Assembly (NCBI GenBank): GCA_964030785.1
Contig: OZ034968.1
Coordinates: 74,570,427 to 74,634,426 of the forward strand
Direction of reading: 5' to 3'
DNA from: Siderastrea siderea
Taxonomy: Eukaryota; Cnidaria; Anthozoa; Scleractinia; Rhizangiidae
Length of the DNA: 64,000 nt
The notes below the pieces were generated by a model, which was not told the origin of the DNA, searched no databases, and saw only the letters and a list, made by a program, of their open reading frames with translations. This document shows, piece by piece, positions 47,201 through 49,429 of this stretch. The position numbers and the translations under genes were made by a program. Each line of letters opens with the position of its first letter. Within the stretch, counting starts at the first letter, position 1.

Positions 47201-49132
47201 GAGTAAGGTATATCATTTAGTGGCTCGGTGGCTCGTCGGCTCGCCAGTCGCGTTGAGTGTTTATAGAACGAGTAAGGTATATAATGTAGTGGCTCGGCAG
47301 CTCGTCGGCTTGCCAGTCGCGTTGAGTGACGAGCCGACGAGCCAGCTGAATAACATATCTTAGAATCGACTGATAAGCTGCTGAGCCATCTTAATTAGAA
47401 TAGCTAGAAAAGTGGCCCTGTATTCTGTAGTTTAGCCCAATGATCATTATACTGATTTATTGTTTAAATGGTTGACTAATTTAATGTTTGATTTCTTGAT
47501 TTATTAATATAAGTTAGAAAGTATACGAAAATTTTTTCAAATTTTATTTCCCACCTGGCTGCTTAATATTTATATTATTTAGTATCAGAAGAAGTAATTT
47601 AAGGACGTTCGCGCTAATTGTTTCTGCACATCCTTACTGCGCACGCAATTCACTGCCACGTCATGCATTGAGCGCGCGCGCTGTTGGAGAAATGTGGAGA
47701 TATATAGCGCTAGTGGGCACTTAAGTATCTATGCACGGGTTTAACTCTCTTAAATGTTCGGTGACCCATATTTTCTTTTGATAAATCACTTTCTCTGTCA
47801 ATCATCTACGTTTTGAGAAAAAATAAAGAAAATCTGTATTGTGGAAGTTTGATTTTTTTCAACTTTTCTGCCCTCGGGTCATCGAATTATGCTATTATTG
47901 TAGCTGCACGGCATTCGCAAAAGTCCATCTTAGTGGATGAGTTTAACTAAAAGGATGACACCAGCTCACATTGTTTACTTGACAGACCCACTTAAATAAA
48001 ATTTGACTAAGAAAGTGGGTCTACAGCGAATCATTTTTAATATTTTTCAACTAACAAGCACTGAGGCCATGTCGAGTTGCGAGGGCCGATTTGTCAAAAT
48101 TGGGGTAGTTTCCACACGCTTTATTTTGAAAACGAAGTCAGTGACCCCCCAATTTTTTTGCATTTCTGACATAGGTAACTCATTATCTGACTGCAGCCAA
48201 AGTATGAAAAAAATCTATATTGTAGAAGTTTTTCGCGCGAACGTCCTTAAGCTACAGTCGTGAGTCAGGTAACAAAATTTCGGCAGATAATGCACCGATC
48301 AATTCAAAACTTCAACATCCCCCCCCCGGGCATACCCCGGGCATTTGACTGTGCATCGTGCCCGGGGAGGGGGGTATTTGAACGTTGCGTTGAAAGGATG
48401 GGGAATTTGAACCGGATTTCTCTCTTGTTCTGACGTAATACGCCCGTGAGTTTTTTCGGTTTTTACAGGGTTTGACGGATTTACAAGATAGAATTTCGCT
48501 TTGGTTAGTGAATAACTCTTTCAAATGCGTCTTTAAAAGAAGTTTGAAGGTATCATTACGGCATATCTCTCTCTGAAAAACGTGTAAAGTGTTTGATTGA
48601 AGACGCAATTGGCTTGGTGGAGAGGTATTTCAGTACTTATTAGTGGGGCATTTGAACGGCCTTTTTGCCCCGAGGGGAGGGAATTTGAACAAGCCAATCT
48701 TCAAAAGTCCAAATGCCCGGGGGGTTGCCCGGGGGGGGGGGATGTTGAACTTTCGAATTGATCGGCGCATAACCTAAGAGTTTACTTTTGATATTCATGA
48801 TTATCTAGGAGTACTGAAGTACCGTCACAGCTGTCCACATTTTTTATTAACTTTCCTTTAACAGTTAAATCTTGTCAGAAACAAAGATAAATTTAATCTT
48901 TTTAAAACTTAAATGTATTAAAGCTCAATATCCGTGAAAATAGAAGCAAAATTGTTCTCATTCAAAATAATTTGCGATTTTCAAAAGGTTTTCATAATAA
49001 ATCAAACTTGAAAAGTCTAACCAAGGAAAACAGACTGAAAGAATGAAATCTTCGTCGAAACAACAGTTAATACCGGAAGAATATTTTTCAATGGTTTTGG
49101 TAAGAGAACTTACCCTCCTTCTTGCCCTCCAT
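15371..49132 (-). CDS. VPS51: VPS51 homolog (GARP/EARP vesicle-tethering complex subunit), complete, 24 coding exons
   Basis: Coding exons in transcript order: 49114-49132, 46378-46590, 45222-45307, 43999-44154, 43386-43459, 43087-43219, 42537-42625, 23620-23708, 23262-23311, 22810-22913, 22586-22700, 21743-21843, 21443-21522, 21010-21140, 20277-20399, 20009-20101, 19766-19870, 19440-19487, 18524-18680, 17963-18029, 17736-17844, 16837-16949, 15988-16066, 15371-15400. All introns are GT-AG and all phases join, giving 787 residues; human VPS51 is about 780. Blocks I recognise from VPS51: GMLKMYYG and DINGAHF near the N-terminus, [26 protein letters not shown] (first 20: [20 protein letters not shown]), [30 protein letters not shown] with [16 protein letters not shown], and the C-terminal EVICERG. 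The family protein is a coiled-coil-rich subunit that, with VPS52, VPS53 and VPS54 (GARP) or VPS50 (EARP), tethers endosome-derived vesicles at the trans-Golgi or recycling endosomes. The start exon carries only six codons and one base. Intron 7 is swollen to 18.8 kb by a Polinton. Confidence 0.93.
16233..16275. repeat. (ACTTC)n / (ACTTT)n microsatellite
   Basis: Pentamer tract in a VPS51 intron. It starts as TTTAC units and changes to TTCAC units. Confidence 0.8.
18767..18861 (-). mobile_element. tRNA-like SINE head (minus strand)
   Basis: On the minus strand the sequence runs GTCTCCCAGTAACTCAGTGG, then TTAGAGCACCCGACC (A-box region), then CATGGATTAGACTCC in the B-box position, and ends in a T-rich tail. 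It has tRNA-like length but imperfect stems and a degenerate B box, so it is a SINE fragment rather than a functional tRNA gene. It lies in the VPS51 intron between 18681 and 19439. Confidence 0.55.
20450..20590. mobile_element. Foldback/MITE element, 141 bp
   Basis: Perfect 20-bp terminal inverted repeats GGGACAAAGATTTCACGGGC and complement. Inner blocks (TACGAG/CTCGTA, GCGAAATCAGTAC/GTACTGATTTCGC) also pair. It lies in a VPS51 intron. Confidence 0.7.
21315..21399. repeat. Degenerate copy of the CCCTGCTAGCAGAGG foldback repeat
   Basis: Arms TTTCCCAGCTAGTAGAGGTC and its diverged complement near 21378-21399 match the element at 12349-12419 with several substitutions. Confidence 0.5.
23923..24252 (+). 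repeat. Left terminal inverted repeat of the Polinton
   Basis: It begins ACACACATGTAAGATGAG. Bases 23923-24065 are themselves a long palindrome (outer arm again ends CATGTGTGT). The inner half carries a TATA-like box (24163-24173), GTATATAC at 24216-24223 and the first codons of the polymerase ORF (ATG at 24230). The match with the right TIR ends at 24252. Confidence 0.93.
24163..24229 (+). promoter_or_regulatory. TIR-borne promoter of the polymerase gene
   Basis: TATATATAAAG at 24163-24173 is followed by GTATATAC at 24216-24223, six bases before the start codon. The start codon context AAAATGGCGGC also matches a YY1-type motif often found at animal transcription starts. The same block is present inverted at the right end. 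Confidence 0.5.
24230..27913 (+). CDS. Polinton protein-primed family B DNA polymerase (premature stop near C-terminus)
   Basis: 1227 residues from an ATG inside the left TIR. Landmarks by approximate residue: a Cys/His zinc-finger-like segment [10 protein letters not shown] (about 320); the Exo I position YADIGG (about 377-382), where the Glu of the usual DxE motif is missing; a treble-clef/endonuclease VII-like zinc motif with CNFCG and [11 protein letters not shown] (about 549-585); FHNLRGYD (Exo II type); [13 protein letters not shown] (Exo III type); motif A LDANNLYG (about 843); motif [10 protein letters not shown] (about 1007); motif C YTDTDS (about 1105). These are typical of Polinton polymerases that copy the element by protein priming. 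The ORF stops at 27911-27913, right after RSEGHL. The same frame then continues with [11 protein letters not shown], typical of the C-terminus, so the stop plus a short deletion breaks the tail but leaves the polymerase core intact. Confidence 0.92.
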   Translation: MAAARYSSDVLQMFYGPTPEEKNINLPQTLKPDYVVPHDRFLISQNNFQDWLSVWRMDVSEENPNNKDLFVFARETKEKFTDLVENEIQKLKSVKVSFGLQVEFSIERDGGTQYMEHYFRENEPHVFNRNDEDQIKTEFDRFVERIKGEMESWSERGSGWVLEKINIAYVNVATYKPLRVGTYLPLPVNLAKKKAIINVKNRDNECLKWALRAALFPPKDGNHAERPSKYPVNDGINYEGIDFPTPVKHIDKLEAQNKNLAINVFGWENNCVILHRISEKEKSVPRINLMLIESGIIQHYCYVKRVSALLYDQTKNRNAKHYCMMCLTGFSRADLLENHKKYCNGVNGRPTRIEMPEEGKNTLSFRNHHKQMKVPYVIYADIGGLIRKILGGEIGPESKKKSYTEKTEWHEACGYSYMVVRIDGEVSGSKVYRGENAVRTFLNDILQEEVKIRDSLAEKKPIVMEPYDWVKFKSATDCHICNKSLIKDEFLDSLPVWSIEGGEGSEKCSYKGQWHKKCFYRAQKEQQWGILRLKRLTDKKDQLEAQSQENCNFCGNSLLQKNFRDAVKDHCHITGRYRGAAHNECNLKLRINPKTYQIPVVFHNLRGYDAHHLMQAMSKLEKEVKCIANNMEKYITFSVGNIRFIDSLNFLQASLDSLVSATPKELLKITSTISKGSDPLYKKGIYPYEYMDSWGRFSETKLPDKEKFYSKLNDEHITDEEYEHAKTVWETFECKTLGDYHDLYVKTDVALLADVFENLRNLCQEQYGLDPAHYYTSPGLSWDALLKKTGVELELFTDLEMHLFVEREMRGGISMVSKRHAKANNPLVPDYDPSKPKKYIMYLDANNLYGWAMSKALPKRDFKWKRVMPNEEEIMKKKENAKNGWILEVDLEYPAELHEQHNSYPLAPEKKIVKKECMSDYQKRLMKDLDLKPPDSEKLLLTLEDKSNYVVHYRNLQFYLKQGMKLKRVHRVLEFEQECWMEPYIRMNTEFRKNAKSDFEKNFYKLMNNSVFGKTMENLRNRVDIKIVRSNKTGKIRKLVATPLYSRHVMFSNDLFGIDMRKSRLLLNKPVYTRMTILDNSKILMYDFFYNELKKKYGPKCELLYTDTDSLLVEIETDDVYKDIEKNKDLYDTSDYPKEHPLYSNINKKVLGKMKDECNGTPIVECVCLRPKMYSILKADEKNIKKAKGVKKSVVNKKVMHEHYKETLFGKEQKRHGMNIIRSEGHL
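27914..28150 (+). pseudogene. C-terminal remnant of the Polinton polymerase after the premature stop
   Basis: In the same frame as the polymerase ORF, directly after the TGA at 27911-27913, the translation gives the family tail [19 protein letters not shown], then unrelated residues to a TAA at 28148. About ten codons expected between RSEGH and this tail are absent. The distal part overlaps the 3' end of the integrase on the other strand and is probably not coding. Confidence 0.6.
28008..29035 (-). pseudogene. Polinton retroviral-like (DDE) integrase with one frameshift
   Basis: The ATG at 29035 opens a 276-residue frame with the catalytic core: Asp101 in TVVDVASRY, Asp142 in [12 protein letters not shown] and Glu177 in [11 protein letters not shown], with D-to-E spacing of about 35 as in retroviral and Polinton integrases. 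N-terminal residues 20-50 look helical (HTH-like). Near 28267-28272 (T6 on the plus strand) the frame slips by one base. The C-terminal SH3/chromo-like part ([10 protein letters not shown], then PIWSLKVY and FVREELL) continues in the other frame down to 28008. The catalytic core is intact but the full-length protein is interrupted. It is divergent from the next gene, with 22 bp between the start codons. Confidence 0.88.
29058..29609 (+). CDS. VLTF3-like zinc-ribbon transcription factor candidate of the Polinton
   Basis: 183 residues. A zinc ribbon is visible: Cys37-x2-Cys40 and Cys55-x2-Cys58, followed by an acidic patch. A C-terminal helical region contains [11 protein letters not shown] and [13 protein letters not shown], which resembles the C-terminal part of poxvirus-type late transcription factor 3 (VLTF3) homologs found in many large DNA viruses and some Polintons. 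The start lies 22 bp from the integrase start, in a shared TATACTATACA spacer. Its 3' end overlaps the 3' end of the PLA2-domain gene by about 16 bp. The family assignment rests on layout and motif shape. A profile search for VLTF3 would confirm or reject it. Confidence 0.5.
   Translation: MDDPFGCLQGEKISSKIIQEMLQKNEISLLSKKIDRCPSCEEQLIYVVNEFCRACPKCGREFEFDDDEKFQEQNWRRSSTALPTNNDYLKSVLRKWNIKEMFSSSEVDFLGNVIAQFQKMSGKSVNYPYFLYNYFEIVPSECWPKKKEIMESISNHLPNSLESWQYAKHEFYKWWLKANQGSS
29594..30672 (-). pseudogene. Polinton phospholipase A2-domain protein with zinc-ribbon-like N-terminus, frameshifted
   Basis: The likely start is ATG 30672 (MYCVKEERN), 7 bases after an ATATAC motif. This frame has a CASCGKMK zinc-knuckle-like motif and stops at about 30523. 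The neighbouring frame then stays open from about 30568 down to 29594 (324 residues counted from an upstream non-ATG codon), so one frameshift separates the N-terminal segment from the rest. The long part carries a parvovirus-type PLA2 domain: calcium-loop-like [11 protein letters not shown] (about 134-144) and catalytic HDVDYD (175-180, His-Asp pair), followed by a Lys-rich Cys region. Such domains help particles breach endosomal membranes in parvoviruses. Here the role is inferred from the domain. LDGAGF just before the domain resembles a maturation-protease site. Confidence 0.75.
30687..30986 (-). pseudogene. Adenain-like cysteine protease, N-terminally truncated
   Basis: About 100 residues. 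The catalytic layout of adenovirus-type/Polinton maturation proteases is visible: His in GTHWVC at the very start, Asp in [10 protein letters not shown], Gln in NQIQW and, seven residues later, Cys in SVRCGYYC. Roughly 50-60 residues normally preceding GTHW are missing. Directly upstream the frame is closed by TGA, and the sequence merges with the end of the neighbouring small basic protein gene in another frame. A deletion probably fused the two genes. Without an ATG and N-terminal lobe it is unlikely to be translated on its own. Confidence 0.8.
30931..31314 (-). CDS. Polinton small basic protein with Gly/Ala hydrophobic tail
   Basis: 127 residues from ATG 31314. TATAATATAC lies 5 bases upstream. 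The N-terminal two thirds hold two similar blocks of the form 'LT..Q...L/IKK...GKG..I..S.TQ' (for example [12 protein letters not shown] and [12 protein letters not shown]). After GGNLF comes a glycine/alanine-rich hydrophobic segment ([19 protein letters not shown]) that could interact with membranes. Proteins of this layout accompany the capsid genes in cnidarian Polintons. Function is unknown; by position it may be a capsid-associated or cement protein. Its last codons overlap the truncated protease, and the native C-terminus may have been lost in that deletion. Confidence 0.6.
   Translation of the reverse strand: MSTTYHQYKIALTDGQKKKLQKGYVTKMPVGLKVKPDQIGRGDELLLTETQIKRLKKRSAEGKGMVIKFSQTQIQNTAQRGGNLFSAMLGLARPLIRPALGALASAGLSFGAGNSLGMLLAKRKRSL
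32660..33330. repeat. Left subterminal array of GGTCCGT palindromes in degenerate tandem units
   Basis: Units of roughly 100-200 bp share GCATCTCATTAGTG, then CTTGTTATCAGAGGGAGA, then one to three copies of ACGGTCCGTA or TACGGACCGT. A related array without the CTCATTAGTG part lies at 35296-35540 near the right end. Such subterminal palindromes are usual transposase-binding sites in hAT-type elements. Confidence 0.7.
33184..33265. repeat. Short inverted-repeat insertion (GCCTGTTC ends)
   Basis: About 82 bp with ends TAGCCTGTTC and GAACAGGCTA. It interrupts the GGTCCGT array, since GTGAAC occurs on both sides. Probably a very short MITE. Confidence 0.5.
33350..33835. mobile_element. PIF/Harbinger-type MITE, copy A (nested)
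   Basis: 486 bp, with terminal inverted repeats TGCGCCGATCAATTCGAAA and near-complement, flanked by TTA on both sides (33347-33349, 33836-33838). A second copy of the same element lies at 48291-48769 with TAA duplications. A TWA target and 3-bp duplication are diagnostic of PIF/Harbinger. No coding capacity. Confidence 0.88.
35179..35262. repeat. (ATT)n microsatellite
   Basis: About 28 uninterrupted ATT triplets. The long Asn and Ile runs in overlapping ORFs are artefacts of this tract. Confidence 0.95.
35958..36338 (-). CDS. Polinton small basic capsid-associated protein (126 residues)
   Basis: Starts [11 protein letters not shown] at 36338, with TTAATATAC four bases upstream. After [10 protein letters not shown] comes a long Lys/Ala-rich amphipathic helix (residues about 35-90), then a basic tail. 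The layout (short N-terminus, GSG motif, amphipathic basic helix) recalls adenovirus-type cement proteins such as pVI, but sequence similarity is not evident. It lies between the capsid gene and the minor capsid gene on the same strand. Confidence 0.6.
   Translation of the reverse strand: MYHPSEWARYFDENTGRHRYKHKGSGIIRDTFMTIGKVFKNNVKNVAKKTAEKASKTIAEKVGQKVGEIAVEKGSKQIRKILQERKKQKPLSQGAKKKLANILRNQAPKKPDEALIKLNRILANEI
36364..37125 (-). CDS. Polinton minor capsid (penton-like, single jelly-roll) protein
   Basis: 253 residues, intact from ATG 37125, with TTATATAC ten bases upstream. Alternating hydrophobic beta-strand pattern with family blocks: MSYSWYNID, the phrase [25 protein letters not shown] and a C-terminal [16 protein letters not shown]. 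This matches the layout of Polinton penton-base homologs, which form the fivefold vertices of the predicted particle. It is one of the few structural genes in this element without visible damage. Confidence 0.8.
   Translation of the reverse strand: MPFDLILNSKQAKLQRNGDQNVPHDFTINFPTPIYLDSKKKYQAALKNITMSYSWYNIDAAYDNNKIRWRKKTEQAWKTLTFPNGMYDYAKINHFIQKHVGRVDPKIEKSDFIFNLYFDMTVYRVVILIHGDYELDLSQGSFSDLIGYGKVTLSRDSVGRKLPDITRGVDWVFIHCDLITRVSNNVPRDVIYSFSTAMLQVSYPFEKESLILNWHPVNKKIIDSVRIRVTDGIGGALDLNGIDILVNLMIKQE
37128..37730 (-). CDS. Polinton hypothetical charged protein (200 residues)
   Basis: Starts in the triplet after the next gene's stop (TAA at 37731-37733) and ends 2 bp before the minor capsid start. 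The N-terminal half is rich in Lys/Glu and predicted helical, with a segment around residues 55-95 that could form a coiled coil. An acidic patch ([19 protein letters not shown]) precedes [13 protein letters not shown] and a helical C-terminus. No known domain seen. The EGSGF motif resembles motifs in two neighbouring structural proteins. Confidence 0.55.
   Translation of the reverse strand: MEETVMPGSSKDETREETSKRLRNVKSILAKFGSDPTYKVKSKGSKYYGYNVEELEAEAFKLETIKAHQEHAEKLLKRKQPLLTQLQEKKAKLKPPKKQEKREISKTPLEKAVMSRRPAFELSDNEDDFPEQDWETEGSGFSVEAEKLIDQLHLSLGSMKAGNSSIKLKNQVLFLLDSLIELGTINKKQKKKIISDYILQ
37731..38120 (-). CDS. Polinton proline-rich protein with PPPY motif (129 residues)
   Basis: Starts at ATG 38120, 37 bp from the divergent ATPase start. 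The spacer carries ATATATAAG. The N-terminal 55 residues are helical and include [12 protein letters not shown], a block I associate with cnidarian Polintons. They are followed by an acidic run, a Pro/Thr tract and [18 protein letters not shown] at the C-terminus. PPxY motifs recruit Nedd4-type ubiquitin ligases in adenovirus protein VI and retroviral Gag proteins. Such a role here is inference. Confidence 0.6.
   Translation of the reverse strand: MSMKKWRQLAEEKSVIDQQTEEIHQKFKMDKINKEFGQLSGEEFFKPITKRLDEKSTTVEEEEEEQEVPDYTMDEFDEINPFVDEFRPDAPTPAPSPPTTPTTTTTPIEPTSLPPPYQEFDDLPLPPPP
38121..38157. promoter_or_regulatory. Bidirectional TATA-like spacer between the PPPY gene and the packaging ATPase
   Basis: The 37-bp gap contains GCGCTAATATATAAG. 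Both genes start immediately outside it, so the spacer must drive both or carry two overlapping promoters. Confidence 0.45.
38158..38790 (+). CDS. Polinton A32-like genome-packaging ATPase (FtsK/HerA superfamily)
   Basis: 210 residues, intact. Walker A GPSNSGKT (33-40), Walker B IVVFDD (108-113), and a sensor-type TQTF (141-144) preceded by CCVIYL. This is the order and spacing of A32-type ATPases that pump DNA into capsids of Polintons and large DNA viruses. Its TAA stop overlaps the ATG of the fibre gene by one base (TAATG at 38788-38792), so the pair may be translationally or transcriptionally coupled. Confidence 0.92.
   Translation: MKIPNYDPGSSESDYKQGHPCMPADVFRMLICGPSNSGKTNTLLHMLYELLEYDKIYLFSKNLHQNKYQNLLQEFDEEVNPQVAYEVIEAYGDEIIPLEELPTDNQKIVVFDDLVCESNQNSIINYFINGRHRNCCVIYLTQTFYKVPKNIRDNCSHFCIFRFLPKENKRIADEIGVDHNALDRATDKKYSFFYYDKPQKLMKKNFDEDI
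38790..40580 (+). pseudogene. Collagen-stalk fibre-like protein of the Polinton, broken by several frameshifts
   Basis: The first frame (38790-39356) has a short N-terminus, about 25 Gly-X-Y triplets (GPPGPGG, GPKGDKG, a KGD run at 39016-39066), then IDMENKYD and a repeat of the type [13 protein letters not shown] followed by [11 protein letters not shown]. Further repeats follow in shifted frames: [10 protein letters not shown] near 39373 and [13 protein letters not shown] near 39519. A beta-rich C-terminal domain follows (39822-40580, for example [17 protein letters not shown]). Frame changes fall at A9 39340-39348, A8 39470-39477, near 39615 and near 39815. The layout (collagen stalk, phage-tail-like repeats, globular head) suggests a trimeric attachment fibre. 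No joined sequence is given here. Confidence 0.7.
40608..41095 (+). pseudogene. Polinton small membrane protein (one frameshift)
   Basis: ATG 40608 follows TTATATAA by four bases. The first frame ([15 protein letters not shown]) ends at a TGA near 40677. The adjacent frame carries on with [20 protein letters not shown] and runs to TAG 41093-41095. It contains a glycine-rich hydrophobic segment ([20 protein letters not shown]), then a helical basic region with [11 protein letters not shown] and [15 protein letters not shown] recognise this as a conserved uncharacterised family of cnidarian Polintons. The hydrophobic Gly segment could span or perturb a membrane. Confidence 0.6.
41126..41290 (+). 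CDS. Small Polinton ORF, 54 residues
   Basis: ATG 41126 lies nine bases after TTATATAC, the same motif and nearly the same spacing as upstream of the minor capsid gene. The product starts [16 protein letters not shown] (hydrophobic, aromatic) and ends [11 protein letters not shown]. It may be a small membrane-associated protein. It is shorter than usual ORF cut-offs, so the promoter motif is the main support. Confidence 0.45.
   Translation: MIALFATICYWFFELLTPPDIRQIRYITRECVSNIMLPTRDEDGYPISGYDVVP
41339..41426. repeat. Cluster of GTGAC / GTCAC motifs with two 12-bp palindromes
   Basis: About seven GTGAC and three GTCAC in 90 bp. GTCACGCGTGAC occurs exactly at 41339-41350 and 41396-41407. It lies between the last small ORF and the GC-rich hairpin block near the right TIR. 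Confidence 0.8.
41449..41648. other. GC-rich multi-hairpin block near the right end of the Polinton
   Basis: Outer stem GGGGGGTGCTC (41449-41459) pairs with GAGCACCCCCC (41588-41598), 11 bp. Inside are five consecutive hairpins: 41473-41478/41483-41488; 41496-41501/41506-41511 (on the minus strand a C-UUCG-G tetraloop stem); 41516-41521/41529-41534; 41551-41555/41563-41567; 41572-41575/41580-41583. A sixth stem follows outside (41604-41612 with 41641-41648, one bulge). A minus-strand ORF also crosses it. It could be a structured RNA, a replication origin or a packaging signal. Confidence 0.6.
41536..41913 (-). CDS. Inward ORF starting in the right TIR (125 residues, doubtful beyond its first half)
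   Basis: Begins MAAARYSS at 41913, identical to the polymerase start because both lie in the TIRs, then continues with unique sequence ([12 protein letters not shown], with CYPCF further on). The distal half overlaps the hairpin block and has the look of non-coding sequence. I recognise no domain. It has the same promoter as the polymerase. Confidence 0.4.
   Translation of the reverse strand: MAAARYSSWKEIHNELLKQPFCHNRQQLVRIIICLDYIDCRWEGLCYPCFKQGIKHKLLYTPPIENLPLLKICSDTYDWHSAYNGGTPSSGRVPSGEPALALLVTGGCSEIPRDFNLAPRGKMWK
41891..42219 (-). repeat. Right terminal inverted repeat of the Polinton
   Basis: Near-exact inverse of 23923-24252. Visible differences include one base in the TATA tract (TATATATAC here, TATATATAA at the left) and one terminal base. 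It contains the inverted start codon at 41913 and the same 143-bp palindrome at the outer end. Confidence 0.93.
42537..42625 (-). other. VPS51: VPS51 exon 7, last exon before the Polinton-bearing intron
   Basis: Encodes [20 protein letters not shown]. The intron from 42536 down to 23709 separates it from exon 8, which completes the phase-2 codon. Both splice sites of this intron are intact (GTAAGA donor, TTAG acceptor), so the Polinton may be removed by splicing. Confidence 0.85.
44219..44740. repeat. 36-bp-type G-rich minisatellite
   Basis: Degenerate units of the form 'CAAATCTTTCACTTTGTAGT' followed by TTGTGATGGGAGGGGG. The last units are 36 bp and nearly identical; the left half is more variable. 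Pro/His-rich ORFs on the minus strand are products of this repeat. It lies in a VPS51 intron. Confidence 0.85.
45067..45142. repeat. Two-copy 36-bp direct repeat
   Basis: CCTGCAAAACATCTTGTGTC at 45071 recurs at 45107 together with the following TCACAAT and ATTTT. Intronic, no other copies seen. Confidence 0.75.
46880..47340. repeat. 69-bp satellite, about 6.5 copies
   Basis: GAGTGTTTATAGAACGAGTA starts at 46910, 46979, 47048, 47117, 47186 and 47255, with a partial unit at 47324, exactly 69 bp apart. Because 69 is divisible by three, an ORF (46878-47363) stays open through the array, but it lies in VPS51 intron 1 and has no splice support. GGCTCG-type blocks alternate in two variants (TTATTTAG and ATAATGTAG), suggesting a 138-bp higher-order unit. 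Confidence 0.95.
47603..48246. mobile_element. piggyBac-like MITE, copy 1
   Basis: 644 bp, ends GGACGTTCGCGC and GCGCGAACGTCC, flanked by TTAA on both sides (47599-47602, 48247-48250). TTAA targets are diagnostic of piggyBac elements. No transposase. Internal blocks (GTGACCC.., GCGCGCGC) recur in the element at 63222-63857. Confidence 0.82.
48291..48769. mobile_element. PIF/Harbinger-type MITE, copy B
   Basis: 479 bp, about the same sequence as 33350-33835 along its whole length, with TAA duplications on both sides (48288-48290, 48770-48772). Lies in VPS51 intron 1, 41 bp from the piggyBac-like MITE. Confidence 0.88.
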
Positions 49133-49429
49133 CTTGAATTTATTTTGAGGCTAGGCTACTTAGCGATCTTGAGACGTCTTGTGTGGGCTTACATCAAGCG
49201 CATACTTCAGGTCCTCTCGGGTAACAAAATTAGTGTTAGAGACTGGACACGAAAACAAATATTGGATCTGAACATGCGTACTTGTTGAAGCCGCCATTTT
49301 CTTAGGGGAGGACTTTACGAAGATAAAATGTAGTATTTCTTCCCTAAATAATTCCCTCTCGGTTATCGGAAAGCTGTCTTATTTTATGACAATAATTTCG
49401 GTAGTGTTCTAACTTTGTTTGAGAGGAAA
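49133..49429. promoter_or_regulatory. Divergent promoter between VPS51 and DCTN1
   Basis: 297 bp separate the two start codons. GCCGCCATTTT (49292-49302) is a YY1-type element (complement AAAATGGCGGC), common just downstream of animal transcription starts. There is no TATA box. Both genes serve retrograde vesicle traffic, so co-regulation is plausible but inferred. Confidence 0.6.

Noticed and set aside
46900..47330. CRISPR array
   Set aside because: Whole 69-bp units repeat without unique spacers, and the context is an animal intron.
46878..47363. 161-codon ORF of repeated Val/Tyr/Arg units
   Set aside because: It is the open frame of a 69-bp satellite in VPS51 intron 1, with no start context, splice site or known domain.
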